Shown: piece by piece, positions 17,309-26,496 of the stretch
Layout of the letters: every line of letters starts with the position of its first letter
How positions within the stretch are numbered: the stretch's first letter is position 1
Notes under the pieces: model-generated
What the model was told of the DNA's origin: nothing
Databases searched by the model: none
The model's input: the letters and a program-made list of their open reading frames with translations, nothing else
Program-made: the position numbers and the translations under genes
NCBI GenBank assembly: GCA_910589485.1
Contig: CAJUSW010000016.1
Span: 1 to 56,643 of the forward strand
Direction: 5' to 3'
Source of the DNA: an uncultured Duncaniella sp.
Lineage (GTDB): Bacteria; Bacteroidota; Bacteroidia; Bacteroidales; Muribaculaceae
DNA length: 56,643 bases

Positions 17309-17316
17309 TACCTTTG
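17309..17316 (+). promoter_or_regulatory. -7 element of fabD
   Basis: TACCTTTG, an exact consensus match, 41 bases upstream of the fabD start. The -33 region is weak. Confidence 0.65.
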
Positions 17317-17356
17317 CAGTCGGAAAATTTTGAAAATAATTTTAACAAAATACGAA

Positions 17357-18235
17357 ATGAAAGCATTTGTATTTCCCGGTCAGGGTGCCCAGTTTGTAGG
17401 CATGGGCAAAGACCTCTATGAGAATAATCCTGTGGCCAAGGAGATGTTTGAGAAGGCCAACGAAATCCTCGGTTTCCGCATCACCGACCTGATGTTCGAG
17501 GGTACCGACGAGGACCTGCGTCAGACCAAGGTGACCCAGCCCGCCATCTTCCTTCACTCAGTGATCCTCGCCAAGACCATGGGCGAGGAGTTTGATCCCT
17601 CTATGGTGGCCGGCCACTCGCTCGGCGAATTCTCGGCTCTTGTAGCCGCCGGCGCTCTCAGCTTCGAGGACGGTCTGCGTCTTGTATCAGCCCGCGCCCA
17701 GGCCATGCAGAAGGCTTGCGAGATCAATCCCTCCACTATGGCCGCTGTGCTCGCTCTCCCCGACGAGAAGGTTGAGGAGATCTGCGCCGAGGTGCCCGGC
17801 ACCGTGGTGTGCGCCAACTACAACTGCCCCGGCCAGCTCGTGATCTCGGGCGAGGTTGAGGCTATCGATGCCGCTTGCGAGAAGCTCCTCGCCGCCGGTG
17901 CCAAGCGTGCCCTCAAGCTCAAGGTAGGTGGCGGTTTCCACTCTCCCTGCATGGAGCCCGCACGTGCCGAGCTCGCCGAGGCTATCGAGCGCACCGAGTT
18001 CCACGCTCCCTCGGTACCCGTATATCAGAATGTTGATGCCAAGCCCCACACCGATCCTGCCGAAATCAAGGCTAACCTGGTGGCTCAGCTCACCGCTCCC
18101 GTGCGCTGGACTCAGAGCGTGCAGAACATGGTGGCCGACGGTGCCGACGAGTTTATCGAACTCGGCCCGGGCAAGGTGCTCCAGGGTCTCGTAGGCAAGA
18201 TTGCCCGCGGTGTGGCCACTTCTGGCAAGCAGTGA
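17357..18235 (+). CDS. fabD: Malonyl-CoA:ACP transacylase
   Basis: A 292-residue enzyme that moves malonyl from CoA to acyl carrier protein, supplying fatty-acid elongation. It has FPGQGAQ (6-12) at the N-terminus, the nucleophile S88 in GHSLGE (86-91) and the catalytic H195 in GGFHSPCM, all as in the family. Length is normal (about 300). ATG 17357 is preferred because the fold begins MKAFVFPGQG; a frame open from 17294 covers the promoter. It stands alone here, apart from other fab genes. Confidence 0.97.
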   Translation: MKAFVFPGQGAQFVGMGKDLYENNPVAKEMFEKANEILGFRITDLMFEGTDEDLRQTKVTQPAIFLHSVILAKTMGEEFDPSMVAGHSLGEFSALVAAGALSFEDGLRLVSARAQAMQKACEINPSTMAAVLALPDEKVEEICAEVPGTVVCANYNCPGQLVISGEVEAIDAACEKLLAAGAKRALKLKVGGGFHSPCMEPARAELAEAIERTEFHAPSVPVYQNVDAKPHTDPAEIKANLVAQLTAPVRWTQSVQNMVADGADEFIELGPGKVLQGLVGKIARGVATSGKQ

Positions 18236-18250
18236 TTCCGGTGTAAAGAA

Positions 18251-18304
18251 GTTTATGAGTTTATAGGTTTATGAGTTTATAATCCTGCGGTTTTATAGGT
18301 TTGT
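18251..18304. repeat. GTTTATAGGTTTATGAG-type short repeats
   Basis: Overlapping words GTTTATGAG and GTTTATAGG occur at 18251-18282 and again near 18290. Similar words are at 1490-1528 and, on the other strand, at 35543-35576. All three sites are intergenic. Confidence 0.5.
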
Positions 18305-18344
18305 AGACCTGCCCGATGAGGGCGTTGATAAACTTACTCCCCAC

Positions 18345-18389
18345 AAGCAGTGTTATTATAGTGAAGAGTCTATAATAACACTGCTTTTT
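18345..18389 (+). terminator. Strong hairpin between fabD and the DUF2156 gene
   Basis: A perfect 17-bp stem (18345-18361 with 18370-18386) with an 8-base loop, followed by TTTT. It probably ends fabD transcription. It lies only 13 bases before the next start codon, so the downstream gene needs read-through or a promoter I cannot see. Confidence 0.75.
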
Positions 18390-18401
18390 ATATACACTAC
18401 T

Positions 18402-19367
18402 ATGTCACCGTTTCAACTTCCACGACAATATACAGTAATTACAGCCCCCCGTCCACGCAAGGAGCCGATGCTGAGGTTCATGCCGTTGACACTCGATGCA
18501 GTGTCGACCATACGGCCCTATCTCGAGTATGCCAAATCGCGCACTTGCGATTTTACGATAGGCGGACTGTTGATGTGGGCCGACTATTTCAGCTATTCCT
18601 ATGCCATATACAACGACACCTTATATATTAAAGGTGTTACGGAGGACGACGTTACCCGTCCGGCTTTCTCGTTGCCGTTGGGTAAGGCTCCGCTTTCCGA
18701 GTCGGTGGCTTTGCTCAAGGAGTATTGCCGCTACAACGATTGTATGCCGTTGATATTCTCAGCCATCCCCGAGATGTATGTGGAACCGCTTGAGCGTCTT
18801 GGTGTCAGGGCCGTGACTCCGCTCGAGGATTGGGGCGATTACCTGTATGATGCGGAGGCTCTGGCCACTCTATCAGGCAAGAAGCTCGGCAAGAAGCGCA
18901 ATCATGTCAACCGCTTCATGGCCGATAACCCCGATTACAAGCTTGAACCGCTCACAGCGGGGATGATTCCCGGCGTGATGAAGTTTTTCCGCAACACGCA
19001 TCTTCCGTTGTCCAAGCCGGCATTGGCCGACGTGGAGCGCGAGCAGGTGATGAATGTGCTTGAGAATATGGACCGCTATCCGTTTGAGGGTGCTGTGCTT
19101 TCGACTCCGGCCCACGGTATCGTGGCGTTTGCGCTCGGCGAGGTGATAGGCGACACTTTCTATGTCCACATCGAGAAGATGAATCACGAGGTGGCCGGAG
19201 CGGGCGAGACTATCAACAAACTGTTTGCCGAGTATATGCGTGGCCATCATCCCGAGGTGAGGTACATCAACCGCGAGGAGGACGTAGGCGATCCCGGCCT
19301 GCGCCACGCCAAGGAGTCCTACCACCCCGCCTACATCCTTGCCAAATACAATGTGGAGATGAAATAG
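18402..19367 (+). CDS. DUF2156-domain protein (LPG synthase C-terminal-like acyltransferase fold)
   Basis: A 321-residue cytosolic protein resembling the DUF2156 domain, the soluble aminoacyl-transfer half of lysylphosphatidylglycerol synthases, with a double GNAT fold. Visible family features are CDFTIGGLLMWADYF (about 47-61), KKLGKKRNHVNRF (about 166-178), a central acyl-CoA-like fold and YINREEDVGDPGLRHAKESYHP (about 288-309) near the end. No membrane domain is attached, so a lipid substrate is not implied. The start may be ATG 18402 or, with better match to the fold, ATG 18468. Confidence 0.85.
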   Translation: MSPFQLPRQYTVITAPRPRKEPMLRFMPLTLDAVSTIRPYLEYAKSRTCDFTIGGLLMWADYFSYSYAIYNDTLYIKGVTEDDVTRPAFSLPLGKAPLSESVALLKEYCRYNDCMPLIFSAIPEMYVEPLERLGVRAVTPLEDWGDYLYDAEALATLSGKKLGKKRNHVNRFMADNPDYKLEPLTAGMIPGVMKFFRNTHLPLSKPALADVEREQVMNVLENMDRYPFEGAVLSTPAHGIVAFALGEVIGDTFYVHIEKMNHEVAGAGETINKLFAEYMRGHHPEVRYINREEDVGDPGLRHAKESYHPAYILAKYNVEMK

Positions 19368-19401
19368 GCGACGGCCTGTCAGCTAAATTTTAACCTATAG
19401 A

Positions 19402-19453
19402 ACCCATAGCCCCGAGAGACTGATTAGACATTCAGCTCCACGGGGCTATGGGT
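19402..19453. terminator. Hairpin between converging genes
   Basis: A perfect 13-bp stem, ACCCATAGCCCCG (19402-19414) with CGGGGCTATGGGT (19441-19453). T-runs on both sides are weak, but the position between the DUF2156 gene and the phosphoesterase gene fits a shared terminator. Confidence 0.6.
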
Positions 19454-19475
19454 TTCGTGCATTTCTTTGACGGCT

Positions 19476-19985
19476 TTATTTCGCCGAGGTGTGCTTGGCA
19501 AGCTCGATTACGTCGAGGTCCTTTATGACGCCGCCGTCGAGGGTGAGGCGGATGAGGGTACGCACCTGTTGCCAGCCGTGGTATCCGGCAGCTCCGGGAT
19601 TGACGTGCAGTAGGCCGAGACGGTGGTCGGGCATTACTTTGAGAATATGGCTGTGACCGCACACCATGAGGTTGATGCGGTTTTGGCGCAGGTTGGTCTC
19701 GATGCCGGGCGCATATTTGCCCGGGTATCCGGCGATATGTGTCAGCCACACGCGCACTCCTTCGGTCTCGAAACACAGGTATTCGGGACAGCGCTTGTTG
19801 ACGAGGCCGTGGTCGATGTTGCCATGCACGGCACGCACCACGGATGCTATTCCTTCGAGGCGCTGTACTATGGAGATATCGCCAATGTCACCGGCATGCC
19901 ATATCTCGTCGCATCCGGCGAAATGGGTGGCGTACCGGTCGTCCCAACATGAGTGGGTGTCGGAAAGAATACCTATTCGTTTCAT
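19476..19985 (-). CDS. YfcE/MJ0936-type metallophosphoesterase
   Basis: A 169-residue calcineurin-like phosphodiesterase. Metal-binding motifs are complete: GILSDTHS (5-12), HAGDIGD (about 30-36), HGNID (about 54-58), a central THIAGYPG and CGHSHI. These small enzymes hydrolyse phosphodiesters in vitro; the physiological substrate is usually unknown. It starts inside the stop region of the upstream glycosidase-like gene (ATGA overlap 19982-19985), so the two are translated together. A longer reading frame to 20129 lies inside the upstream gene and is rejected. Confidence 0.92.
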   Translation of the reverse strand: MKRIGILSDTHSCWDDRYATHFAGCDEIWHAGDIGDISIVQRLEGIASVVRAVHGNIDHGLVNKRCPEYLCFETEGVRVWLTHIAGYPGKYAPGIETNLRQNRINLMVCGHSHILKVMPDHRLGLLHVNPGAAGYHGWQQVRTLIRLTLDGGVIKDLDVIELAKHTSAK

Positions 19986-22015
19986 TTTTTCAGCAGATAT
20001 ATGTCGTGAAGGAGTATAGTGGTGCCTATGTAGGTCAGCGAAAGCTTGTTGGGGCCGGCGGTGAGGCGGGCAGTGAGAGTGGACGACGGCTGGGTGGTGA
20101 TCCAGTCGTTGTGGGGACCGGGCGGGCACACGAGTGTACCGGAGTATGATCCGTTCACTTCGAGCGAGCGCAGAGCGGTGTCGGTGGTGCCGTTGGAATA
20201 AGCTATCTTTATGAAATATTCGCCGTCGGCCGGAGCCTGTACGTAGAATGTGAGCCGGGTGTTATGGCGAGCGGCGAGCTCGATGTATCGTGATGCCAAT
20301 TCGGGATAGGGGATGAGGTGGCGTGGCGGACGGCGCGGGGTAATGGCCGTGGCCGGGATGTGTATGCTGTAGCGGTCGGGGGCCGATACGTGGGCGCGTG
20401 GGGAGAATCCGCTCATTTTGTCAACTACCGGTACTACCGATACCACTGTGGTGCCTGTGTCGGTCAATGTGTATTCGGGTGAGGAGATGTTTTCCGAGAG
20501 TATGCCGTTGAGGTAGATCTCGTAGGTGGCACCCTTGTCGAAATTTATTATCTTGGCCCGGCGGTTGTCCTCCCAATATATGCGCGGGGTGGACGGGGCG
20601 GTCTCCTGCGATGTGAAATAAGGCGGTCGGGCATGACCGGTGATGTTGTTGCCGGTCATAGTGATGTCGATGCGGTGGTGTCCGGTGATTGATGAGTCGA
20701 TAAAGGCGTGGTCGGAGTGCACCGAGTCGATGGCGAAGGAGGCTATCTTGTCGCCCGAGCCGTGGATGTTTATGTCGAGCACTGCATCGCGGTAGCGGAG
20801 CGAGGTGAGCGACTTTCTCCCTTGCAGTTTGCCCGGAATGACGGGCGAGAACGATATGCCCTCGGGGGTGAGCTGTAGGCCGAACAGTCCGCGCAACAGC
20901 AGTGACGGCCATTGGATGGAAGGTGTCTCATCGAGCGACATGCACCATAGCGCACCTATCGAGGCGAGCAGTGCCTCCTCGTCGCCCACCATGGCAGCAG
21001 CTATGCCCTGGAGGGTCTGAGTCACGGGCATAACTACATTTCCGCCATCGTTGGCAGGCGGAAACACCGTGGGCATCCCCTCGGGACGTGACGGGCGCGA
21101 GGCCATTAGACGCGAGGCCATCTCGGGGGTGGCCACGCCGAGTATCACGGCGAGGGCGTTGGCGTAATTGTCGGCCGACGGCGAGAGTATGGGATACATG
21201 TCGCCATAGAAGTATTGCCCGTAGAATGATGTGGCCGGCACCCAAAAATTGTCGTTGATGGAATTGCGGGTGGCATCGGCCGAGTCCTCCCAGTCTCGTT
21301 CGGCCTTGAGTCTGAGCCTTGCAGCCATTGCCGTGGCGGTGGATAGCGTGGCGTAATGCCACAGGTTGGTGCCTAAGCAGATGGTCATGAACTCGTCGGC
21401 CGGAAGCATCCACGACGGGAAGAAAGCCGTTGAGGGGGACATGTAGGATGGGGTGCCGTGGATGAGTCCGCGTCCGGCCGAGGTGACGCTGATCTCACGC
21501 CTGTAAGAACGGTTGATAACGCTGTAGGCTTCCTTGAGCCATGATTCGGATCCGGTGGCGCAGTACACCTGCCATGCCGCGGCCGCCCAAGCCTCGCGTG
21601 AGGCCCTGAGCGGATAGCCTATGTGATGGATGGAGCCGTCGTCGCTCACCATGCTCCGCAGCATGGTCATGGAGCGGTCGGGGTCCATGATGGCGCCCGA
21701 CAGGTAAATGTCGGTGGAGGAGAGGGGTGCCGAAGTGTATCCGGCGAGAGATTTCGTGAACAGCGCGTCGGCCATTCTCGATGATGAGTGCAGGCGGGGA
21801 TAGGGGGAGTCATCATCGGTGACGGCTGTATCCATCCATGCGTTGGTGATCTCGTGGCTGTTGACGGCCCGATACTCCACGCTCCCTATCACTATGCTGT
21901 CGGGGTACACGTCAATGGCCCCGGTGTGGTACAATGCATCACTTCCGGGGGTAGAGCGGATGCATGAACACCAGCTCATGACGATGATTAACGATAGAAA
22001 CGGGAGCCTCGACAT
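19982..22015 (-). CDS. Lipoprotein with a six-hairpin glycosidase-like domain
   Basis: A 677-residue cell-envelope protein. The signal peptide ends in MSWCSC (lipid Cys at about 16-18). Residues about 60-370 look like an alpha/alpha toroid (six-hairpin glycosidase) with DDDSPYPRLHSSSRMADALF, RASREAWAAAAWQVY, SINDNFWVPATSFYGQYFYGD and QWPSLLLRGLFGL, as in GH63/GH37-type or related clans. A beta-sandwich region follows and a C-terminal beta domain (about 530-677, starting near YPELASRYIELAARHNTRLTFYVQAP) resembles carbohydrate-binding modules. I cannot assign a GH family or substrate. Its overlap with the phosphoesterase gene is conserved-looking operon structure. Confidence 0.75.
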   Translation of the reverse strand: MSRLPFLSLIIVMSWCSCIRSTPGSDALYHTGAIDVYPDSIVIGSVEYRAVNSHEITNAWMDTAVTDDDSPYPRLHSSSRMADALFTKSLAGYTSAPLSSTDIYLSGAIMDPDRSMTMLRSMVSDDGSIHHIGYPLRASREAWAAAAWQVYCATGSESWLKEAYSVINRSYRREISVTSAGRGLIHGTPSYMSPSTAFFPSWMLPADEFMTICLGTNLWHYATLSTATAMAARLRLKAERDWEDSADATRNSINDNFWVPATSFYGQYFYGDMYPILSPSADNYANALAVILGVATPEMASRLMASRPSRPEGMPTVFPPANDGGNVVMPVTQTLQGIAAAMVGDEEALLASIGALWCMSLDETPSIQWPSLLLRGLFGLQLTPEGISFSPVIPGKLQGRKSLTSLRYRDAVLDINIHGSGDKIASFAIDSVHSDHAFIDSSITGHHRIDITMTGNNITGHARPPYFTSQETAPSTPRIYWEDNRRAKIINFDKGATYEIYLNGILSENISSPEYTLTDTGTTVVSVVPVVDKMSGFSPRAHVSAPDRYSIHIPATAITPRRPPRHLIPYPELASRYIELAARHNTRLTFYVQAPADGEYFIKIAYSNGTTDTALRSLEVNGSYSGTLVCPPGPHNDWITTQPSSTLTARLTAGPNKLSLTYIGTTILLHDIYLLKK

Positions 22016-22216
22016 GGATTGGACGGATACAACAATAACGATGAGAATTTCTATTGGATAATTGAAATCCTCACCGTCATCGGTATAGTAGATGATTCAA
22101 ATAATTTCAGGTGATATATGCCTTACTCGGTAGCTACCCTCCTTTCGGTTAAGATGTGGCTTACAGTGTAAAGTCGCTATGATGTGAAGCTAAGCTCGCT
22201 TGTTACCGTCGGAGGA

Positions 22217-22408
22217 TTATTCCTCGTTGGTGCGGAGCTGCTGTACGTAAACAGCCTTCATCATCTTCTTGCGGTTGGTCACCGAGGGCTTTTCGAAGGC
22301 CTGACGTGAGCGGAGCTCGCGAACGATACCGGTCTTCTCAAATTTACGCTTGAACTTCTTCAGAGCCTTCTCGATGCTCTCACCATCTTTTACTTGTACG
22401 ATGATCAT
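22217..22408 (-). CDS. rpsU: 30S ribosomal protein S21
   Basis: A 63-residue basic protein starting MIIVQVKDGESIEKALKKFKR with the conserved RELRSRQAFEKPSV (about 35-48). It belongs to the small ribosomal subunit and is important for initiation. Length is normal for Bacteroidetes S21. It has its own consensus promoter 91 bases upstream and seems monocistronic. Confidence 0.97.
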   Translation of the reverse strand: MIIVQVKDGESIEKALKKFKRKFEKTGIVRELRSRQAFEKPSVTNRKKMMKAVYVQQLRTNEE

Positions 22409-22498
22409 GTTGTAGTGTTACTTTGGTTGGAAATATTTAGAAATTTATAATTGCCGAAGTTTCATAGGGTTAACCCTAATCTCTCCGTATAAGCGGGG

Positions 22499-22529
22499 CA
22501 AAATTACAAAAAAGTTTCCTAACTGCAAA
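22499..22529 (-). promoter_or_regulatory. rpsU promoter
   Basis: Read on the minus strand: TTTG (22529-22526), a 19-base spacer, then TAATTTTG (22506-22499). Both elements and the spacing match the Bacteroidetes consensus. Confidence 0.8.
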
Positions 22530-22634
22530 AGATTTTCAGCTAAAGTTATCAATACTAAGCTGAAAACTCTGAGAATACTCTGTCGAAAACACTATTGCCG
22601 GTGCTTCGGCACAGGGCATATCGCCCCTACATGA

Positions 22635-23567
22635 TCAAAGGTTGGACTTGATATAGTCCAGGATGGTGAAATCGGTCCTGTAATCGGTGAGACCGGGGGT
22701 GGACTCCACGGTATTCACTATATTCCCTGCCTCGAAATTGCACACGGCGCGAATGAAGTCGAGTATCTCGCCACGGTCCTCGGTCATGGGGCGGGTGGCT
22801 ATCTCGTGTGACGCTCCGTTGACGCGGTGGAAGCGATGGGGAATGGTCTTTTCCGAGAGGATGCCGGCAAGGGTGTTGGAGCCCCACAGGCCGAAATCGC
22901 CAAGTACGGCTTTGTCAAACGGCACCACCGAATCGGCATCGCCATGGAACAGGAGGATGGGGCATGGCACCGTGTCGAGATGAGGGAACCCCTCGGCATA
23001 CACGGCTCCGGCCATGGAGATCACTCCCGCGTAATTGAACTCGGCGGGGAGGCCAAACGATGGGAGCGATACTGCGGAATTGCATATGTCATACTCGGCC
23101 TGGAGCACAGTGATGGCTCCGGCGCTGGAGCCGAGAGTGAATATCTGTTTTGGATCGATGTTGAGCTTGGCCGAGTTGGCATCGATATACGATGTGGCGC
23201 GGAGCAAGTCGGTCACGGCGGTGTCGATGGCGGCTATCAGCGAGGCCTTGAATCCGTCGGGCGACATGAGGATCTGTGGCGGAACGCTCTTGAGCAATGT
23301 CCGGTAATCGATGGAGGCCACCGAGACACCATTATCGCTCAGGTATTCAAACATGGGGATGTACTCCTTGTTGTCGCGTTCGCCCCCCTTGAATCCGCCT
23401 CCGAAGGCGAACACCACAACCGGTGCCGGAGTCTCGGTGAGGGCCTTGTAGAAATCGAGCCTTAGGGTATCGGAGCCGGCTATATTATATACGTAGGTGT
23501 GCTTGTCCGAGCCGAAGCCGGCGAAGCATGAGAGGATGAGGAGCAGTAGGGTCAGAACCTGTTTCAT
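22635..23567 (-). CDS. Secreted alpha/beta-hydrolase (esterase-like)
   Basis: A 310-residue exported hydrolase. A signal peptide covers about 1-20 (ending FAGFGSDK). The catalytic serine is in LGSSAGA (about 146-152), the oxyanion region is AFGGGFKGG, the acid lies in FHGDADSVVPF and the His in NGASHEIA. The sequence resembles bacterial ferulate-esterase-like or carboxylesterase families (the HGG-type motif is modified to FGGG). The substrate is unknown. It follows the HAD gene by two bases in the same direction, so both are in one operon with the helicase and glucosaminidase genes. Confidence 0.88.
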   Translation of the reverse strand: MKQVLTLLLLILSCFAGFGSDKHTYVYNIAGSDTLRLDFYKALTETPAPVVVFAFGGGFKGGERDNKEYIPMFEYLSDNGVSVASIDYRTLLKSVPPQILMSPDGFKASLIAAIDTAVTDLLRATSYIDANSAKLNIDPKQIFTLGSSAGAITVLQAEYDICNSAVSLPSFGLPAEFNYAGVISMAGAVYAEGFPHLDTVPCPILLFHGDADSVVPFDKAVLGDFGLWGSNTLAGILSEKTIPHRFHRVNGASHEIATRPMTEDRGEILDFIRAVCNFEAGNIVNTVESTPGLTDYRTDFTILDYIKSNL

Positions 23568-23569
23568 AT

Positions 23570-24418
23570 CTATAGGCTTGAGTCGGATTGGAAATTGGAT
23601 GCTATGTCGAGCGCTACCGAGGGGAGGGTGTTGGGACCTATTACTCGCGTGGCGGCCTCCAGTACCTCGGGAAGCGCGTTGGCCACGGCCACCGATTCAT
23701 CGGCGACGGCAAACATTGGCAGGTCGTTGAGGTGATCGCCATACACCGTCACGCGGTCGGCCCCGAGCATCTCTTTGAGCCGTAGCACGGCAGCCGCTTT
23801 CGATACGCCGGCGCGGAACACCTCGATATACGAGAGGCCGGGGTCGAAAAGATCGGGATAGGCCGAGATGGAAAGTCCGGGATCGGTGCGCAGATACCCG
23901 GCAAGTTTGCCGATGCGGTCCGTTGAACCGATACCCAACATCAGTATCGCAGGGGATGCCGGCGATGCGGAGCAATGTGGCGGATCAGCGAAAATGAATT
24001 TCTTAAGATCCAGCGCGTTACGTGCGGAGTAGAATTTTTGTTCCACTTCGGAGAGGATGGCCGAGTGCCACACCTCCATATGCCCGTCGGCTCGCAGATT
24101 GTAGACAAACGGATCGATCCCGTGGCCGATGAACGCCTCTTCGAGCGCCATGGCCTTGTCGGCGGTCAGCATCAGCGGATCCATGAACCGCATGGAGCGG
24201 CGGTCCCACATAGCGGCCCCGGTGAGCACTATGGCCGGAATGGTGGTGAGCGCATTGTGGAGCAATGGCTCTACGGTGGCCGGCGTGCGGGCCGTGGCAA
24301 CCGTGATCAGTGCGCCACGTTTTGACAGGTCGGTGATGATGGCAGCGCTCTCGGGGCTCACACGGCTGTCGGGGCCGAGCAGAGTGCCGTCCATATCGGT
24401 GATGAAGAGGTGTTTCAT
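23570..24418 (-). CDS. Cof-type HAD phosphatase
   Basis: A 282-residue HAD hydrolase of subfamily IIB. Motif I is ITDMDGTLLGP with D8 and D10, motif III/IV is in VSKAAAVLRLKEMLG and VYGDHLNDLPMF. Such enzymes dephosphorylate sugar phosphates or flavin precursors; the substrate cannot be assigned. The start is 9 bases past the helicase stop. Confidence 0.92.
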   Translation of the reverse strand: MKHLFITDMDGTLLGPDSRVSPESAAIITDLSKRGALITVATARTPATVEPLLHNALTTIPAIVLTGAAMWDRRSMRFMDPLMLTADKAMALEEAFIGHGIDPFVYNLRADGHMEVWHSAILSEVEQKFYSARNALDLKKFIFADPPHCSASPASPAILMLGIGSTDRIGKLAGYLRTDPGLSISAYPDLFDPGLSYIEVFRAGVSKAAAVLRLKEMLGADRVTVYGDHLNDLPMFAVADESVAVANALPEVLEAATRVIGPNTLPSVALDIASNFQSDSSL

Positions 24419-24427
24419 GTGTCCTCG

Positions 24428-25741
24428 CTACAGCAATGAGATTTTCGCGCGGGTGTTCTTGATACGTTCGCGTCCGAGTGTGTCCACCAATGATTTCCCC
24501 TTGGCCCGTGGGATGCCTACGAGAGCGGAATGGTCGCGGAGGGTGATCACGCCGATCTCATCGGAGGTAAGTCCGCCTTTTGCAATGAGGAATCCCACGA
24601 TGTCCCCCTTGGAGATCTTCTCCTTTTTGCCCACGTTGAAGTAGAGTGTGGCGGTCTCGGAGCGTATCGGATCGGCGCTGTGCCCGGTGGGGGCATAGTC
24701 GCGGTCGGTGGTTATATAATAAGGTATATCCTCCCCTTCGGCGGTGATCACATATATGTCCCCCTTGGCTTCCTGGCGGGCGGTACGGCCGTTGCGGTGG
24801 GTCCATGCTTCGGGCGACACGGGCATGTGGTAGTGTATCACGGCCGAGAGTTCGGGGATATCGAGTCCGCGTGCGCCCAGATCGGTCGACACGAGTATAG
24901 GCGTCGATCCGTTGGCGAGCTGCACTATGGCGTTCTCGCGGTCGTTCTGGTCGAGTCCGCCGTGATAGATACCCACAGGCAGACCCTGTTTCTTGAGCGC
25001 GTCATATATGCGCTCCACGCTCTCGCGGTGATTGGCAAATACTATTACGCGCCCGTTGGGGAGCGAGTGAAGCAGATCGCCCAGGGTGTTGAGCTTGTCG
25101 CGCGACGGTGATTCCACCCTCACTATCTGCATGCGTCTCCTCGGAGTGTCAGTCGCGCTGAAATCTATCACTTGCGGTTCGGAGGCCGGGAGATACTCGG
25201 GGATAGCGGCGAGCGGGGTGGCCGAGGTGAGAATCACCAGTTTCAGGCCGGTGAGTCTACGGCACACGCGCTTCATCTCGTCGGCAAATCCCAGCTCCAG
25301 CGCCTTGTCATACTCATCGAGTACGAGCGACGACACTGTACCCAGGTCGAGTTGCCCGCGCTTGATGTGGTCGAGCAGACGGCCCGGAGTGGCCACGATG
25401 ATGTCGGGCGTCACAGCGAGCGAATTCACCTCCTCCTGCATGGAGTGTCCGCCATAGAAGGCTACGGTCTTCAGTCCGGTGGCTATGGGGCGTATCACCT
25501 CGGCTATCTGTAGCACCAGTTCGCGCGAGGGGGCTATCACCACGGCCTGGACCTGTCCGCGTGCGGGAGCCAGGCTCTTGAGCAGTGGTATGGCGAATGC
25601 CAGGGTCTTGCCCGATCCTGTGGGAGCGAGGAGGGTGAATGTGCCGCGCACAGGAATCTCCGACATGCGTTTCTGCATGGGGTTGAGTTCGGTCACACGG
25701 GTACGCTTGCGTATGTTATCGAGAATTTCAGTCTGTTTCAT
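24428..25741 (-). CDS. DEAD-box family RNA helicase with a C-terminal DbpA-like RNA-binding domain
   Basis: A 437-residue ATP-dependent RNA helicase. Motif I APTGSGKT (39-46), motif Ia PSRELVLQ, TPGR, motif III SAT (173-175), motif V and motif VI HRNGRTARQ are all present. Motif II reads DEYD (142-145) in place of DEAD; a Tyr or Phe at this place is, as far as I remember, usual for this Bacteroidetes subfamily. The C-terminal 75 residues (GKKEKISKGDIVGFLIAKGGL onward) resemble the DbpA RNA-binding domain that recognises 23S rRNA. A role in ribosome assembly is inferred. The start overlaps the glucosaminidase stop by 4 bases. Confidence 0.93.
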   Translation of the reverse strand: MKQTEILDNIRKRTRVTELNPMQKRMSEIPVRGTFTLLAPTGSGKTLAFAIPLLKSLAPARGQVQAVVIAPSRELVLQIAEVIRPIATGLKTVAFYGGHSMQEEVNSLAVTPDIIVATPGRLLDHIKRGQLDLGTVSSLVLDEYDKALELGFADEMKRVCRRLTGLKLVILTSATPLAAIPEYLPASEPQVIDFSATDTPRRRMQIVRVESPSRDKLNTLGDLLHSLPNGRVIVFANHRESVERIYDALKKQGLPVGIYHGGLDQNDRENAIVQLANGSTPILVSTDLGARGLDIPELSAVIHYHMPVSPEAWTHRNGRTARQEAKGDIYVITAEGEDIPYYITTDRDYAPTGHSADPIRSETATLYFNVGKKEKISKGDIVGFLIAKGGLTSDEIGVITLRDHSALVGIPRAKGKSLVDTLGRERIKNTRAKISLL

Positions 25742-26385
25742 TCAAAAAAAGAGTTATCAACGGGAATATCGTCCTCGGCCGAGAGCAGATGATCGGGTAT
25801 CATCACCTCGATGGACTCCACATCCATCTTCGTGACCTTATGGGACAGCATATTCTTGTATATCGACAGGATGTTCCGGCCATAGTTCTTGTTCATGGCC
25901 CATTTGCCCGACAGCGACTCCCACGATGAGGCCGATCCGCGCTTCACGAACGAGAATCTCGGGTCGAGCATATCCTCGCCGTGAGGTATGTCGTCGTGGC
26001 ATGCGTAGGCATAGAGGTGCTGAATCATGGCGGTGACCCCCTCCCTCACCGAGCGGAACGAGCATCCGCGGTCGCCGCGACGCTTCACGCCCAGTCCGCA
26101 GTAATTGTGGGCCGACGGTTTCACGGCGGTGCCGTTGTCGAAACGGAACCATCCCGTCTCTATGACAGCCTGGCACAGGGCTATGTCGCCACGTATGCCA
26201 TACAGCTCGCCTATCTCGTAGAACGCCTGGGCTATCTCGCGAGAGAACGCCGGGTTACGGGCGGCCACATACTGGTACATTCTTTCGGGATCGGCTTTCT
26301 GGTCACCGCGTATGGGGGTACGGGCATGCGCGCACACAGCGGCGAGTATGAGCAGAAGTGATGTGAGAAATCGTCTTGAGTTCAT
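25738..26385 (-). CDS. Exported glucosaminidase-domain peptidoglycan hydrolase
   Basis: A 215-residue protein with a signal peptide (about 1-21, ending VCAHAR) and one glucosaminidase domain (GH73-type). The catalytic Glu is likely in LCQAVIETGWFRF, and YCGLGVKR and SFRSVREGVTAMIQHLYAYA are family features. It should cut N-acetylglucosaminyl bonds in peptidoglycan. It is the first gene of a four-gene run (glucosaminidase, helicase, HAD, esterase) that ends at 22635. Linkage with a helicase is probably by operon position only. Confidence 0.9.
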   Translation of the reverse strand: MNSRRFLTSLLLILAAVCAHARTPIRGDQKADPERMYQYVAARNPAFSREIAQAFYEIGELYGIRGDIALCQAVIETGWFRFDNGTAVKPSAHNYCGLGVKRRGDRGCSFRSVREGVTAMIQHLYAYACHDDIPHGEDMLDPRFSFVKRGSASSWESLSGKWAMNKNYGRNILSIYKNMLSHKVTKMDVESIEVMIPDHLLSAEDDIPVDNSFFE

Positions 26386-26472
26386 GATGGTGCAATTGTT
26401 GTTCGCGTGAGGTGATGCCCAATTATAACACGCAAGTTAGTGATTTTTCTTCAGACTGTCGCAAAAAAGTGC

Positions 26473-26480
26473 TACATTTG
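26473..26480 (+). promoter_or_regulatory. -7 element of lpxB
   Basis: TACATTTG, a consensus match 17 bases before the lpxB start, so the 5' leader should be very short. The -33 region is T-rich (about 26443-26448). Confidence 0.6.
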
Positions 26481-26496
26481 TGAAAATATCTCGAAG

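Noticed and set aside
24428..25741. DEYD in motif II as a sign of an inactive helicase
   Set aside because: All other motifs are intact, and a Tyr/Phe at this position is, as far as I remember, usual in this Bacteroidetes subfamily.
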